From: Pseudomonas sp. dw_358
Lineage (GTDB): Bacteria > Pseudomonadota > Gammaproteobacteria > Pseudomonadales > Pseudomonadaceae
Reading direction: 5' to 3'
Length of the DNA stretch: 64,000 nucleotides
Assembly: GCF_018449655.1 (NCBI RefSeq)
Contig: NZ_JAAVUX010000006.1
Span: forward strand, 236,328-300,327
The first letter of the stretch is position 1. Every line of letters begins with the position of its first letter. The translations under genes were made by a program, and so were the position numbers. The notes under the pieces were generated by a model. The model saw only the letters and a list, made by a program, of their open reading frames with translations. It had not been told where the DNA came from and searched no databases. This document shows positions 38,510 through 49,194 of this stretch, piece after piece.

Positions 38510-38575
38510 GCAGGACCGAGCTCGCTTGAGAAGAAGGTATCGCACTTGTTCCCGAGCAAGCTCGGTCCTACGGGG
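38510..38575. repeat. REP-type palindromic element, copy 4
   Basis: Inverted pair: CAGGACCGAGCTCGCTTGAG, a ~20-base spacer, then GTTCCCGAGCAAGCTCGGTC. Same core as copies 1-3, with a diverged left unit. It lies between the converging PMP3 and peptidase genes. Confidence 0.85.
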
Positions 38576-38607
38576 ACACTGGCCGTCCACAGCGCCTGGC
38601 CCTGGAC

Positions 38608-40407
38608 TCACCCCTCCATCACCCGCCGATAAAACAACCACTCCTGCTCAAGCGCATGGGCCAGATTGGCCGCCTGGCGGAAGCCATGGCGTTCTTGCGA
38701 GTAGAAGTGGCCTTCGGCGGCGATGCCGTTCTGTTCCAGCGCGGCCAGCATCGAGCGGGTCTGCTCGGGTACCACGACTGCGTCCAGTTCGCCCTGGAAG
38801 AAAATCACCGGCACCTTGATCTGCTGTGCGTGCAGCAGTGGCGTGCGGTCTTCGTAGCGTTGCAGGTCACGCACCGGGTCGCCGATCAGCCAGTCCAGGT
38901 AGTCCCCTTCGAACTTGTGGGTGGCCTTGCCCAGGGCGATGGGGTCGCTGACGCCGTACAAGCTGGCGCCGGCCCGAAAGACCCCGTGGAAGGCCAGGGC
39001 GCAGAGGGTGGTGTAGCCCCCGGCGCTGCCGCCGCGAATGAACGCCTGGTCCGGGTCGATCATGTCGAGCTCGGCGAGGTGCGCGACCACGGCGCAGGCA
39101 TCCTCGACATCGGCCTTGCCCCATTGCAGGTGCAGGGCCTGGCGGTAATCGCGGCCGTAGCTGCTGCTGCCACGGTAGTTGAGGTCGGCCACGGCAAAGC
39201 CGCGTTGGGTCCAGTACTGGATGCGCGGGTCGAACACCGGGTAGCAGGCCGACGTCGGGCCGCCGTGGATAAACACCACCAGCGGCGGCACGGCATCAGC
39301 GTGAGCCGGATAGAAAAAGCCGTAGGCTTCGCCGTCGCCGCTGGGGTAGCGCAGCGATTGCGGCTGGCTGATCTGCTCCAGAGGCAACGGCGAACTGCCC
39401 CCCGCCAGCAAGGTGCATTGATGGCTGTGATGGTCGATGGCCACCACGGCGCCCGGCTGGGTGGGCGAAGCCACGATGGCATAGAGGTTGCGGTCGTCGA
39501 TGCCCAGCGAGCGAAAGCGCGTAAAGGGTCCGGTGTAATCGTCACTGGGGCCGTCAGCGGCCATCACGCCTAACCGGGAGAAACCCTGCTCGAACCAGCT
39601 GGCCAGGTAACCGCCATCGTCCAGCGGCAGCCAGGTGCAAGCGCCGAGCTGCCATGGCGCGCCGGCATGATCGGCCGCAACGGCGGGCAACGGCGCCCAG
39701 CCCTCGGCGGTTTCCCCCCAGGGCTGCCAGAAGCCGGCCTGATCGCTCAGGCACAGCAAGCGCCCGGCGCCATCGAAGCGGGGTTGCTGCAGGCTGGCGC
39801 CTTCGGCAATGCAGCGGGCGGGTAGCTCACCGTCACGGCACATCAGGCGGGTCAGGGTCCAGGGTTGGTCCGGGCGTTGCCATTCGATCCAGGCCAGACG
39901 CTGGCCGTCCGGGCTGGCAACAGGGGAGGCATAGAAATCGGCGCCTTCGGCCAGCACGCCGAGTTCACCGCTGGACAGGTCGAGGCGGACCAGCCGGTGC
40001 TCGCGGGCTTGTTCTTCCACGGCCAGCACGCCACCGGCTGCGTATTCGAGGCCGCCGAAGCGGCGGCTGCCCTGAGTCAGAGCAACCGGTTCGCCGCCGT
40101 CCAGAGGTTGACGGTAGAGCTGCTGGTCGGTCTCGTTGACGAACACCAGCGAGTGCTCGGCGATGCAAAACGAGCCGCCGCCGTATTCATAGACGCGACT
40201 GCGCACGCTGAAACCGTCGGGGGTCAGCCGCAGGGCCTGGCCGTCACGCCACTGCCAGAGTCGACAGGCACCGTCCTGGGGGCGAAATTCATTCCAGAAA
40301 ACCCCGGCAGGACCGACTTTGAGTTCGGCAAAGTCAGTGCCGGCGGCGACGGCCTGGGCGGCGGTGAAGAGGTCACCCTTTGGCGATGAGGCGCGAGTTT
40401 CGTTCAT
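38608..40407 (-). CDS. pqqM: S9-family prolyl oligopeptidase-like peptidase of the pqq cluster
   Basis: A 599-residue serine peptidase: a beta-propeller-like N-terminal two-thirds, then an alpha/beta-hydrolase domain from about residue 370. The nucleophile motif is [11 protein letters not shown], with a His in ERHGFR near the C-terminus ([11 protein letters not shown]). Homologues at the end of pqq operons in P. fluorescens have been named PqqM and are thought to help process PqqA or its fragments; that role is not proven. The start at 40,407 overlaps the end of pqqE by 35 bases. Confidence 0.85.
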   Translation of the reverse strand: MNETRASSPKGDLFTAAQAVAAGTDFAELKVGPAGVFWNEFRPQDGACRLWQWRDGQALRLTPDGFSVRSRVYEYGGGSFCIAEHSLVFVNETDQQLYRQPLDGGEPVALTQGSRRFGGLEYAAGGVLAVEEQAREHRLVRLDLSSGELGVLAEGADFYASPVASPDGQRLAWIEWQRPDQPWTLTRLMCRDGELPARCIAEGASLQQPRFDGAGRLLCLSDQAGFWQPWGETAEGWAPLPAVAADHAGAPWQLGACTWLPLDDGGYLASWFEQGFSRLGVMAADGPSDDYTGPFTRFRSLGIDDRNLYAIVASPTQPGAVVAIDHHSHQCTLLAGGSSPLPLEQISQPQSLRYPSGDGEAYGFFYPAHADAVPPLVVFIHGGPTSACYPVFDPRIQYWTQRGFAVADLNYRGSSSYGRDYRQALHLQWGKADVEDACAVVAHLAELDMIDPDQAFIRGGSAGGYTTLCALAFHGVFRAGASLYGVSDPIALGKATHKFEGDYLDWLIGDPVRDLQRYEDRTPLLHAQQIKVPVIFFQGELDAVVVPEQTRSMLAALEQNGIAAEGHFYSQERHGFRQAANLAHALEQEWLFYRRVMEG

Positions 40408-41548
40408 TGCGGAAGGCCAATTGTTCGATGGTCTTGGTGGCATGCTCGGCTTCTTCACGAGCTTGCAGTATCAGACCATGATGCGCCGATTTGCTGCAAA
40501 CGGGGTCGGCATTTGCCGCATCACCGGTGAGCATGAACGCCTGGCAGCGACAGCCGCCGAAGTCCTTCTCCTTCTCGTCACAGGAGCGGCAGGGTTCCGG
40601 CATCCAGTCATAACCGCGAAAACGGTTGAAGCCGAACGAGTCATACCAGATGTGCTGCATGCTGTGCTCGCGCACATTGGGGAACTGCACCGGCATCTGG
40701 CGCGCGCCGTGGCAAGGCAGGGCAGTGCCGTCCGGGGTGACGGTGAGGAAGATGTTGCCCCAGCCGTTCATGCAGGCTTTGGGCCGTTCCTCGTAGTAGT
40801 CCGGGGTGACGAAGATCAGCTTGCAAGGGTTGCCTTCGGCCGCCAGCTTTTCCCGATACTCATTGGTGACCCGCTCGGCCCTGACCAGTTGCTCGCGGGT
40901 AGGCAGCAGGCCGACGCGGTTGAGCTCGGCCCAGCCGTAGAACTGGCAGGTGGCCAACTCGACGAAATCGGCTTCAAGCGCCACGCACAGCTCGATGATG
41001 CGGTCAGTGCGATCAATGTTATGCCGGTGGGTGACGAAGTTCAGCACCATCGGATAGCCATGGGCCTTGACCGCCTTGGCCATTTCCAGCTTTTGTGCAA
41101 AGGCCTTTTTCGAGCCGGCCAGCAGGTTGTTGACCTGCTCGTCGCTGGCCTGGAAGCTGATCTGGATATGGTCCAGACCGGCATCCTTGAAGTCGGCGAT
41201 CTTTTGCTCGGTCAAGCCGATGCCGGACGTGATCAAGTTCGTGTAGAAGCCCAGCCGCCGCGCCTCGCGGATCAGCTCGGCAAGGTCCTGGCGCACCAGC
41301 GGTTCGCCCCCGGAGAAACCGATCTGGGCGGCGCCCATCTCCCGCGCCTCGGCCATCACCTTGAACCACTCCGCGGTGGTCAGTTCCTTGCCTTGGGCCG
41401 CGAAATCCAAAGGGTTGGAGCAATAGGGACATTGCAGCGGGCAGCGGTAAGTCAGCTCGGCGAGCAGCCACAGCGGCAGGCCGACTTCAGGCTTGGGCGG
41501 GATCACCCGCCCAGGCTGCTCAGACGAGTTCGATCCAATGCTCTGCAC
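40373..41548 (-). CDS. pqqE: PqqA peptide cyclase
   Basis: Radical-SAM enzyme cross-linking Glu15 and Tyr19 of PqqA, with PqqD as peptide chaperone. About 391 residues. The SAM-cluster motif CPLQCPYC is near residue 37, followed by GGEPLVR. A SPASM-type Cys-rich C-terminus is present ([30 protein letters not shown]). The start is taken as GTG at 41,548, inside the pqqD end (28-base overlap), because no ATG gives the family N-terminus. Confidence 0.94.
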   Translation of the reverse strand: MQSIGSNSSEQPGRVIPPKPEVGLPLWLLAELTYRCPLQCPYCSNPLDFAAQGKELTTAEWFKVMAEAREMGAAQIGFSGGEPLVRQDLAELIREARRLGFYTNLITSGIGLTEQKIADFKDAGLDHIQISFQASDEQVNNLLAGSKKAFAQKLEMAKAVKAHGYPMVLNFVTHRHNIDRTDRIIELCVALEADFVELATCQFYGWAELNRVGLLPTREQLVRAERVTNEYREKLAAEGNPCKLIFVTPDYYEERPKACMNGWGNIFLTVTPDGTALPCHGARQMPVQFPNVREHSMQHIWYDSFGFNRFRGYDWMPEPCRSCDEKEKDFGGCRCQAFMLTGDAANADPVCSKSAHHGLILQAREEAEHATKTIEQLAFRNERNSRLIAKG

Positions 41549-41795
41549 GGGCGACCTCCATGAATTGCACGATGTCTTCAGCCAACTCCGGCACGCCGGG
41601 GAACTGGCTGTCCAGCGCGGCAATGATGGCCTGGACGCTGCGTTGACCGTCGATCAGGCCGCCAATGGCGCTGGCGCTCTCGTTGAGCTTGATCATGCCC
41701 TCGGGGTACAGCAGGACATGGCCTTTCTGGGCCGGTTCGTACTGGAAACGATAGCCGTTGCGCCACTGGGGCGTCAGGTTTTGATCGAGGCTCAC
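41520..41795 (-). CDS. pqqD: PQQ biosynthesis peptide chaperone
   Basis: A 91-residue RiPP-recognition protein that binds PqqA and presents it to Pqq[21 protein letters not shown] and [19 protein letters not shown] are the family signatures. It overlaps pqqC by four bases and pqqE at its end. Confidence 0.95.
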   Translation of the reverse strand: MSLDQNLTPQWRNGYRFQYEPAQKGHVLLYPEGMIKLNESASAIGGLIDGQRSVQAIIAALDSQFPGVPELAEDIVQFMEVARAEHWIELV

Positions 41796-42541
41796 AGGGC
41801 AATCCCCTTATGCCAGGCACGCTGGTCGGTGACGCTATGGTAGGGCGGGCGGTTCAGCTCGTAAGCCATGGTCATGGCGTCGAGCATGCTCCACAGAATA
41901 TCGAGCTTGAACTGAAGGATCTCCAACATGCGCTGCTGGCCTTCAGCAGTGGTGTAGTGCTGCAGGGTGATGGCCAGGCCATGTTCCACATCTCGCCGAG
42001 CCTGACCCAGGCGGGTACGGAAGTATTCGTAGCCGGCCGGGTCGATCCACGGGTAATGCTGCGGCCAACTGTCCAGGCGCGACTGGTGGATCTGCGGCGC
42101 GAACAGTTCGGTCAGCGAGCTGCTCGCGGCTTCCTGCCAACTGGCGCGGCGGGCGAAGTTGACGTAGGCATCGACGGCAAAGCGCACGCCGGGCAGTACC
42201 AGTTCCTGGGAGCGCAGCTGGTCCGGGTCCAGGCCCACAGCCTGGCCCAGGCGCAACCAGGCTTCGATCCCGCCGTCTTCACCCGGGGCGCCGTCGTGGT
42301 CCAGCAGGCGCTGAATCCATTCGCGGCGGATTTCCCGGTCCGGGCAATTGGCCAGGATCGCAGCATCCTTCATCGGGATGTTGACCTGATAGTAAAAGCG
42401 GTTGGCGACCCAGCCCTGGATCTGCTCGCGGCTGGCGCGCCCTTCGTACATCGCCACGTGGTAGGGATGGTAAATGTGGTAATACGCGCCCTTGGCACGC
42501 AGCGCCTGCTCGAATTCGGCAGGGGACATAGGCTCGCTCAT
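41792..42541 (-). CDS. pqqC: Pyrroloquinoline-quinone synthase
   Basis: Cofactor-free oxidase performing the last ring closure and eight-electron oxidation to PQQ. It has 249 residues of a heme-oxygenase-like all-helical fold. [15 protein letters not shown] near the N-terminus and [19 protein letters not shown] are conserved active-site segments. The start at 42,541 ([12 protein letters not shown]) is preferred to one six codons upstream. Confidence 0.96.
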   Translation of the reverse strand: MSEPMSPAEFEQALRAKGAYYHIYHPYHVAMYEGRASREQIQGWVANRFYYQVNIPMKDAAILANCPDREIRREWIQRLLDHDGAPGEDGGIEAWLRLGQAVGLDPDQLRSQELVLPGVRFAVDAYVNFARRASWQEAASSSLTELFAPQIHQSRLDSWPQHYPWIDPAGYEYFRTRLGQARRDVEHGLAITLQHYTTAEGQQRMLEILQFKLDILWSMLDAMTMAYELNRPPYHSVTDQRAWHKGIAL

Positions 42542-42573
42542 GATCGCTCCTGGGCGCATTGGCAGCTGAGGGA

Positions 42574-43485
42574 CTACAACTCGATACTCATGCCATCGAA
42601 GGCGACTTCGACATTGCGGCGGGCCAGTTCGGCGCGCTCGACGGAGTCTTCATCGAGAATCGGGTTGGTGTTGTTGATGTGGATAAGCACCTTGCGCTGC
42701 TCGGGCAGCTTCTCCAGCACTTCCAGCATACCGCCAGGGCCGTGCTGGGCCAGGTGACCCATCTCACGACCGGTGCGGGTGCCGACGCCACGGCGCTGCA
42801 TTTCATCGTCATGCCACAGCGTGCCATCCACCAGCAGCACGTCGGCGTTAGCCATGCGTTGTAGCAGGGCGTCGTCCACCTGACCCAGGCCGGGGGCGTA
42901 GAACAGCGTACCGCCGGTGCGCAGGTCTTCGACGATCAGGCCGATGTTGTCCCCGGGGTGCGGATCGAAGCGGTGCGGCGAATAGGGCGGCGCGGCACTG
43001 CGCAGCGGCAACGGGGTAAAGCGCAGGTTGGGGCAGGCCGGGATGACAAAGCTGCCCTCAAGCTCGATGCGGTTCCACGCCAGGCCACCGTTCCAGTGGG
43101 TCAGCATGGTGAACAGCGGAAAGCCGCTGGTCAGGTCTTGATGAACCATGTCAGTGCACCACACCTGATGCGGACAGCCTTCGCGCAGCATCAGCAGGCC
43201 CGTGGTGTGGTCGATCTGGCTGTCGAGCAAGACGATGGCCTGGATGCCGGTGTCGCGCAGGGCACGGCCCGGTTGCATGGGGGCGAAGCCTTGCAACTGC
43301 GCGCGGATATCCGGCGAGGCGTTGCACAGCACCCAGTTCACGCCGTCATCGGAAAGGGCGATGGAGGACTGGCTGCGGGCGTGGGCACGCAGGCTGCCAT
43401 CACGAAAGCCCGCGCAGTTGGCGCAGTTGCAGTTCCACTGAGGGAAGCCGCCACCGGCGGCGGAACCGAGAATCTGGACGTGCAT
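42574..43485 (-). CDS. pqqB: PQQ biosynthesis metallohydrolase-fold protein
   Basis: A 303-residue metallo-beta-lactamase-fold protein acting after PqqE, reported to hydroxylate the cross-linked Glu-Tyr. The N-terminal [20 protein letters not shown] is the family signature. It is separated from pqqA by 85 bases containing an attenuator hairpin. Confidence 0.95.
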   Translation of the reverse strand: MHVQILGSAAGGGFPQWNCNCANCAGFRDGSLRAHARSQSSIALSDDGVNWVLCNASPDIRAQLQGFAPMQPGRALRDTGIQAIVLLDSQIDHTTGLLMLREGCPHQVWCTDMVHQDLTSGFPLFTMLTHWNGGLAWNRIELEGSFVIPACPNLRFTPLPLRSAAPPYSPHRFDPHPGDNIGLIVEDLRTGGTLFYAPGLGQVDDALLQRMANADVLLVDGTLWHDDEMQRRGVGTRTGREMGHLAQHGPGGMLEVLEKLPEQRKVLIHINNTNPILDEDSVERAELARRNVEVAFDGMSIEL

Positions 43486-43526
43486 GACGATCCTGTTGAG
43501 TGTGCCAAAACGATGTGACGCTGGAA

Positions 43527-43554
43527 TAAAAACGCCCCGGCGAACCGAGGCGTT
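43527..43554 (-). terminator. Attenuator-type hairpin between pqqA and pqqB
   Basis: Read on the minus strand: AACGCCTCGG-TTCG-CCGGGGCGTT followed by further T residues. It lies 17 bases after the pqqA stop. A leaky terminator here would give far more pqqA mRNA than downstream mRNA, fitting a substrate peptide consumed stoichiometrically. Confidence 0.8.
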
Positions 43555-43570
43555 GCGAAGCCATTACAAA

Positions 43571-43642
43571 TCAGCGGCTTGCGAAGTACATGGTGACTTC
43601 AAAGCCGATGCGCAGGTCGGTGTAAGCAGGTTTGGTCCACAT
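43571..43642 (-). CDS. pqqA: PQQ precursor peptide
   Basis: A 23-residue peptide, [20 protein letters not shown] plus ASR. The conserved Glu15 and Tyr19, whose atoms become PQQ, are in the E-x3-Y arrangement EVTMY. The CGAGGAAATTCCT ribosome region precedes the ATG. First of the pqqA-B-C-D-E-M run, on the minus strand downstream of pqqF. The AT-rich stretch 43,680-43,790 presumably holds its promoter. Confidence 0.97.
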   Translation of the reverse strand: MWTKPAYTDLRIGFEVTMYFASR

Positions 43643-43796
43643 AGGAATTTCCTCGCGAGTGAGAGACAGTTTGACTACTACACATTTAGTCCACCTCCCG
43701 AAGGAGATGTTCAGATGTTCAGGGGGTCATGTTACTAAATTTATATGTACCAAATGGTTAAATCTGTATGAAAGGCCTTTGCAGGATCTGTAACGA

Positions 43797-46211
43797 TCAG
43801 GGCGCATCGGCCACCTGCCAGCGGTGATCAGCCTCACGGGTGTTGGCCAGCAGACGCCGCGGGGTGTCGACACCGCCCAGGGCGCGGCTGGCTGCCAGGA
43901 GCGCTGCCTGATCAACGGCCACCAAGGCCTGGCGCAGAAGCAGCAAATAATCGCTGCCATGGCCAGCCAGCCGGGCCTGCCAGAGCCATTCGCCGGCCTT
44001 GGCGGGGTCAAGGTGCTGCGGGGTGAAGCGCGCGGCCAGATCCTCGGCCTGGGCGCGCAGGTCCTCGGCGGCCAGGCCGGCGATGAGCGCGGGCAAATCC
44101 CGGATAAAGGTTTCCATGTGCGCCAGCAAGGCGGGCACCGGCGTGGCCGGCGATTGCACGCCGAAGAGCAATCCGCCTCTTCCGGCGAACTGCCGCCAGT
44201 CACTGAACACCGCATAGCCCAGTTGTAGCTCGACCCGCAGGCGTTGGTAGAAGGGTGCCTGAGCCACCTGGGCCAGCAGCCGCCACGCGGCCTCGTCGGC
44301 CAGGGTCGTGCCCACTACCGGGCAGAACAGCAGGACCGCGTGTTCGCTCGACGGCGTAGCCAGACTGTGCCACTGCCAGCCCGACAACCGCGCCGGTGGC
44401 GTGCTCAAGTGCGGCACAGGGGTACCGGGCACGCTGTGCAGGACCTCGTTGAACGCCTCGCGCTCGGCAGCTTGCAGGCCCAAGGCCAGACCGTCCCAGC
44501 GGGCTCGGGCCCAACACTGTTGCAGGGCCGCAGGGCCGACGTTTTCTTCATCGACCCTGACCGCTGCATCACCCAAGGTGACTTCGGGCAGGCGCGCAAG
44601 CAGCTCGCGGATAGGGATCTGCGCCGCGGCAGCGGGCGGGGAATGCGACCAGCAGGCGGAATCCGGCTGGCGCAGTGTCGCCAGCGCCTGGCCGAGCACA
44701 GGGGCAATGGCCGTGGCGACACCGACACAGTTTAAAAACCAGTCCGCGCCGAGGCGGGAAAAAACCAGCTTGACCCCCGCTTGTTCGGCCTCGCTGACGA
44801 TTTTCTGCAGTGCGCCTTCCAGGGTTTGCCATAGCTGTGGATGTTGGCGTGCGTTCACGCGCCAACGCAGCCGGACCCAGGCTTGCGGATGGCTATCGGT
44901 CGAGCCGGCTTCATAGGTGATGGCAGGGCTGTCCGGGATGTCGTGCAGTGGGCGGCGACTCGCCCGCAGGAAGCGGTTGCGCAGGGGCAGCCGCCAGCTG
45001 GGGGCTGCGATCACCACGTCGGGGGCTTGCCCGGCATGAATCAATTGCTCGCGGCGCATCTGGCCCAGCAACGCCCGCAAGGCGACGGTGAAATCCGCCG
45101 GGGCCGATGGGTCGATGAAGTGCCGAGCCAGCTCCAGTGCGCTGCCCACCAGCAGGCGACGCTCCTGCAGGAGCTTGAACTCTTCACGCAGGCCTTCCCA
45201 GTCATCGTGGGCCTGGAATGACTCCAGCCAGTCCAGACAGTAGGCGGCCACGGCGGCGCGGTGGGATCGGCCCTTGTCGCTCAGGCGCACTTCCAGATCA
45301 ACCAGCGCCTGGCCGGCATGGCGGTAAAGGGCCTTGAGCTGCAGCGATTGCGCCCAGCCCAGCCGCCGTAGTTCGCTGAGCAGGCCGCCGGTGTGGGTGC
45401 TGGTTATCCATGTGGCCAGAAAGTGTGTGGCTGGCAGGTCGCCGTCGGGCAGCTGCTCACAGGCGAAGACCAGGTTGAGGCGCGATTCGTCGGGGGGCGG
45501 ATCACCGGGCGCTGGCGCGGTGAGAAGCGGCGGCGGGGCACTCTGGGCGCAGCCAAGGCCAGGTCGCAGCAAGCCGCTGGCCTGTTGCGCCAGGGCGCGC
45601 AGTTCCGACAAGGGCTGGGGGCCGACCAGGCAGAGGGTCATTTGCGCAGTCTGGTAGTGGTGCTGGTAGAAGTCCAGCAGGGCTTGCTGAAACGCCCGGC
45701 GAGGCACCGGCAGACTGTAGCGGTTGCCGGCGTGAAAGGCGCGCAGAGGATGGGCCGGGTTCAGCGGTGCGGTCAGCCATTGTTCATGACGCGCCTGCGG
45801 GTCACGGCTCCAGGCAATGAACTCGGCATGAATCACTTCGCGCTCGCGCCGTTGCTCGGCGGCGCCTAGTCGCGGCTGGCCGAGCATCTCGCAGAGCCGC
45901 TCCAACCCGCCGGCAAACGACGGGGTGGGCAGCTCGAAGAAGAAGTCGGTGGTGCGCTCCCGGGTCGTGGCGTTGAGCTGGCCGCCGCGCCGCTGCACAA
46001 AAGGCATCAGCGCCTGATCGCCGTTGAAGCGCTCAGTGCCGAGGAAGAACAGGTGTTCGAGAAAGTGCGCGAGGCCCGGCCACGCCGACGGGACGTCGTG
46101 ACTCCCGGCACTGACCCGCAGCCAGGCAGCGGCTTGCTTGAGGTGGGGATGGTGGTGCAGCTGCACCCGCAGGCCATGGGCCAAGGCTTCTGTTTGTTGC
46201 ACGGGGTGCAT
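43797..46211 (-). CDS. pqqF: PqqF zinc protease (M16 family)
   Basis: An 804-residue peptidase of the pitrilysin/insulinase family. The inverted zinc motif HFLEH (residues 49-53) and a downstream EREVIHAEF Glu complete the metal site. It releases the cross-linked Glu-Tyr from PqqA. A catalytically inactive M16-like repeat fills the C-terminal half. It lies 154 bases upstream of pqqA in the same direction, the usual P. fluorescens order pqqFABCDEM. Confidence 0.94.
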   Translation of the reverse strand: MHPVQQTEALAHGLRVQLHHHPHLKQAAAWLRVSAGSHDVPSAWPGLAHFLEHLFFLGTERFNGDQALMPFVQRRGGQLNATTRERTTDFFFELPTPSFAGGLERLCEMLGQPRLGAAEQRREREVIHAEFIAWSRDPQARHEQWLTAPLNPAHPLRAFHAGNRYSLPVPRRAFQQALLDFYQHHYQTAQMTLCLVGPQPLSELRALAQQASGLLRPGLGCAQSAPPPLLTAPAPGDPPPDESRLNLVFACEQLPDGDLPATHFLATWITSTHTGGLLSELRRLGWAQSLQLKALYRHAGQALVDLEVRLSDKGRSHRAAVAAYCLDWLESFQAHDDWEGLREEFKLLQERRLLVGSALELARHFIDPSAPADFTVALRALLGQMRREQLIHAGQAPDVVIAAPSWRLPLRNRFLRASRRPLHDIPDSPAITYEAGSTDSHPQAWVRLRWRVNARQHPQLWQTLEGALQKIVSEAEQAGVKLVFSRLGADWFLNCVGVATAIAPVLGQALATLRQPDSACWSHSPPAAAAQIPIRELLARLPEVTLGDAAVRVDEENVGPAALQQCWARARWDGLALGLQAAEREAFNEVLHSVPGTPVPHLSTPPARLSGWQWHSLATPSSEHAVLLFCPVVGTTLADEAAWRLLAQVAQAPFYQRLRVELQLGYAVFSDWRQFAGRGGLLFGVQSPATPVPALLAHMETFIRDLPALIAGLAAEDLRAQAEDLAARFTPQHLDPAKAGEWLWQARLAGHGSDYLLLLRQALVAVDQAALLAASRALGGVDTPRRLLANTREADHRWQVADAP

Positions 46212-46278
46212 CGGGGGTTACCACCGCGTGGGGATCGTCTGGGTGGTTAGCGTAGCACCGCTATCGCCGCAGAAGCAT

Positions 46279-46313
46279 GAGCCCGTGATCAGTGTGAGGC
46301 TGATCGCGGGCTC
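46279..46313. repeat. Inverted repeat between the wcaJ-like and pqqF genes
   Basis: Arms GAGCCCGTGATCAG and CTGATCGCGGGCTC (one mismatch) with a ~7-base loop. Lying after the 3' end of the sugar-transferase gene, it may end the exopolysaccharide transcript, although no T-run follows on the minus strand. Confidence 0.45.
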
Positions 46314-46335
46314 CCGCGGCGGGGGGGCCGATGGA

Positions 46336-47745
46336 TCAGAATGCGTTCTTGTTAACGAAGCCTTTGAACAGGGTCATGATGATGATCTTGATGTCCATCC
46401 AAACCGACCAGTGCTCGATGTACTCAAGGTCGAACTCGATGCGTTTCTGCATCTTGTCCAGCGTGTCGGTCTCGCCGCGCCAGCCGTTGACCTGGGCCCA
46501 GCCGGTGATCCCTGGCTTGACCTTGTGGCGCAGCATGTAGCCGTTCACCTGGGTGCGGTATTGCTCGTTGTGGGCCACGGCGTGGGGGCGCGGGCCGACG
46601 ATCGACATATCGCCCTTGAGCACGTTGAAGAACTGCGGCAGCTCGTCCAGCGAGGTCTTGCGCAGGACTGCGCCCAGCGGGGTGATGCGCGAGTCGTTGC
46701 GGCTGGCCTGGGTCACGGTGGCGCCGTTTTCCTGCACGCTCATGCTGCGGAATTTCCACACCATGATCGGCCGGCCATCCAGGCCGTAGCGGGTCTGGCG
46801 AAACAGCACCGGGCCCTTGGACGTCATCTTGATGGCAACGGCGATCACCAGCAGCGGGATGGCGATGATCGCGAGGATCATGCTCGACACCACGATGTCC
46901 TCCAGGCGCTTGATCAGCGCGCTGGAGCCGTCCATCGGGCTGTCCACCAGGCTGATGCTGGTCAGGCCGTTGATGGTTTCGGCGCGCGCGTGCAGCAGGT
47001 CGAACATGAACACGTCAGGGATCAGGTACACCGACACCGTGGTGTCGCTCAGGCCGCGGACCAGTTCCAGAATCGCCGGCTCATGGGTCATCGACAGGGT
47101 GATGTAGACCTTGTCCAGACGCCCTGCGCGAGCATCCACCACCAGGCGCGCCAGGCCGCCGATGACCGGTACCCGCGAGTCCAGATCGGAGAGGTCCATT
47201 TGCTGTGGGTGATCGTCGTAGAAACCCATCAGGTGCAGGCCCATCCACGGCGCGGCGGAGATCGACTGAGCCAGACGCTCGCCCACCTGGCCGGTGCCGA
47301 CGATGGCCACGTTGCGGGTGTTGTAGCCACGGCGGCGCATCACTTGCAGCACGCTGCGGAACACCACGCGATAGAGGCACAGCACCACCAGCACGGAGAC
47401 GAACCAGGTGAGTTTCTCCTGGTTGGGCGGGGTGTTGGGGTGCAGCAGCAGGTAGTCCACCAGCATCACGCAGACGAAGGTCACGGCCCAGTAGTTGAAC
47501 ACCCGCATCAGTTCGCGCTGGACGCGCTCGCCACGCCAGGAGTGGTACATCTTGTTGTATTCGGCCAGCCAGTGAAAGATCACCACGGCCAACACGACCA
47601 TGGTCGCCGTGTCGCTGCCTTCGGTGCCGCCCAGCCAGTTGGCCCACCAGCTGCACAGGACGATGACCGCCATGTCCAGCAAGCGGTGGGCAACGGCAAG
47701 CACGGAATGGTGGGCGTTCAAAATACCCTTGGGTTTGGTTGACAT
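46336..47745 (-). CDS. Undecaprenyl-phosphate glucose phosphotransferase (WcaJ/PslA-like)
   Basis: A 469-residue polyprenol-phosphate hexose-1-phosphate transferase that begins exopolysaccharide repeat synthesis at the inner membrane. It has four N-terminal helices; a CoA-binding-like domain with VAIVGTGQVGERLAQ near residue 150; a re-entrant helix near residue 285; and the catalytic C-terminus with MVWKFRSM, RKTSLDELPQFFNVLKGDMS and IVGPRP. Last gene of the exopolysaccharide cluster, 170 bases after the glycosyltransferase. The sugar donor is inferred from family. Confidence 0.92.
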   Translation of the reverse strand: MSTKPKGILNAHHSVLAVAHRLLDMAVIVLCSWWANWLGGTEGSDTATMVVLAVVIFHWLAEYNKMYHSWRGERVQRELMRVFNYWAVTFVCVMLVDYLLLHPNTPPNQEKLTWFVSVLVVLCLYRVVFRSVLQVMRRRGYNTRNVAIVGTGQVGERLAQSISAAPWMGLHLMGFYDDHPQQMDLSDLDSRVPVIGGLARLVVDARAGRLDKVYITLSMTHEPAILELVRGLSDTTVSVYLIPDVFMFDLLHARAETINGLTSISLVDSPMDGSSALIKRLEDIVVSSMILAIIAIPLLVIAVAIKMTSKGPVLFRQTRYGLDGRPIMVWKFRSMSVQENGATVTQASRNDSRITPLGAVLRKTSLDELPQFFNVLKGDMSIVGPRPHAVAHNEQYRTQVNGYMLRHKVKPGITGWAQVNGWRGETDTLDKMQKRIEFDLEYIEHWSVWMDIKIIIMTLFKGFVNKNAF

Positions 47746-47915
47746 GGCATCTCCCTGTTGGCCTGAGGCCCAGCGAAAGTGTGAAGTTGCAAGATTCCGA
47801 ATACGTTGTATGTCGCGCGCTGAGTGACGCTAAGACCGCTGAGCGGCGCGAATGATCCGTAAAGTGTGGCAGAAAGCTATTAAATATTTCCCGGTGTTTC
47901 TATGCCAGCGCTGAA

Positions 47916-49163
47916 TCACGATGGCAACGCTACAGACGTTATCGCCTGACGAACGCCACGCTTGAGCAGCACCTCAAGAAAGAATTGTTGGTAACTGTCA
48001 ACCATCCGTTCCACGTCCAGCAGCGGCGCCACACTGGCACGCGCCTGGCTGGCCAAGCTTTGGCGCAGGGCTGGCTCATCCACCAGCCGCTGCATCGCCC
48101 GCCCCAGCGAATCGGCATCGTCAGGCTCGCACAGCAAACCGTTCTCCCCTTCGTGGATAATCTCCGGCAGCCCACCGCGCTGGCTCGCGATCACTGGGAC
48201 CGATTGCGCGCACGCGTGCACCGCGCCCACCACCTGGGGCTCATCCCAAACCGACGGCACCACCGCCACATCGATATGGGCGTAAAAGCTTTCCGCGCTC
48301 TGCTGGCCTGCGAAATGAATGTTCGGGTTATCCCTGGCCTGCCGGCGCAGTTCGCGCTCGTAGTGCGCCTGACCGCGGCCGGCGATGTGCAGCGTCGCCG
48401 CCAGAGGCAGGCGCTGGAATTGGTCAATCAGCCAGCCGACTCCCTTGGGTTCCGACAAGGTGCCCAGGTAGCCAAAGCGCAGCGGCTCGCCGTCGGTCAG
48501 ACGCCCTTGGGGCAGACGCACGACGTTGTCCTCGCCGTGGGCGCCCGTGCTGTAGATCACCCGGCTCAGGGCGCCTTTGAAGAAGCCATCATCGCGCAGG
48601 CGTTCCAGCAGAAAACGGTTCATCCCGATCACCCCGTCCACTTGCGCCGACCGCTCGGCATGCCCGTCGCGCAGATGCCGGCACAGGCTGCATTGACGCC
48701 TGCAACGCTGCTGATTCTTGAACAGGCTGGCACTGCTGCAGAGCAGGTACATGTCGTGCAAGACCTGGACCGTTGGCAGCCCCAGGCGGGCGACGGCGTC
48801 CCATACGGCCACCGACCAGCCGGCCAGGTTGTGGCAAATCACCAGCTCGGTCTGTTCGATCTCGGCCACCTGCGCGACGAATGAACCCATGCCGGCGTTG
48901 TAGCGGTCACGCAGGTTCCAGCCCAGGCGGGCCAGGGCTGTAGGGCGTTGCTGGCTGAAATGCCAGTAACTGTTGAGCAGCCCGGCGCGATAGACCTTGA
49001 TCCCTTTGACCCGATCCAGATGCAGGCCGCTGGTCGGACCGGTGGCCAGCACGCAAACCCGGTGACCCCGGTGCTGCAGGCGCTCGATCACCAGCTGCAG
49101 GGCGAGATCGGCCGCACCGCCGTTGTGCGGGGGGTAGAGGCTGTTGATGAACAGCAGGTTCAT
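47916..49163 (-). CDS. Glycosyltransferase family 4 protein
   Basis: A 415-residue GT-B retaining glycosyltransferase. The N-terminal nucleotide-fold half begins MNLLFINSLYPPHNGGAADL; the C-terminal donor-binding domain has FGYLGTLSEPKGVGWLIDQF, the E-x7-E-type segment HACAQSVPVIASQRGGLPEI and GENGLL. A Cys cluster (CRRQCSLCRHL) sits in the middle, seen in a subset of GT4 proteins. Donor and acceptor are unknown. It follows the RfaH-like gene after 31 bases. Confidence 0.88.
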   Translation of the reverse strand: MNLLFINSLYPPHNGGAADLALQLVIERLQHRGHRVCVLATGPTSGLHLDRVKGIKVYRAGLLNSYWHFSQQRPTALARLGWNLRDRYNAGMGSFVAQVAEIEQTELVICHNLAGWSVAVWDAVARLGLPTVQVLHDMYLLCSSASLFKNQQRCRRQCSLCRHLRDGHAERSAQVDGVIGMNRFLLERLRDDGFFKGALSRVIYSTGAHGEDNVVRLPQGRLTDGEPLRFGYLGTLSEPKGVGWLIDQFQRLPLAATLHIAGRGQAHYERELRRQARDNPNIHFAGQQSAESFYAHIDVAVVPSVWDEPQVVGAVHACAQSVPVIASQRGGLPEIIHEGENGLLCEPDDADSLGRAMQRLVDEPALRQSLASQARASVAPLLDVERMVDSYQQFFLEVLLKRGVRQAITSVALPS

Positions 49164-49194
49164 GGTGCAAGCCCTCCGGCGGTGGTGGCGGGCG

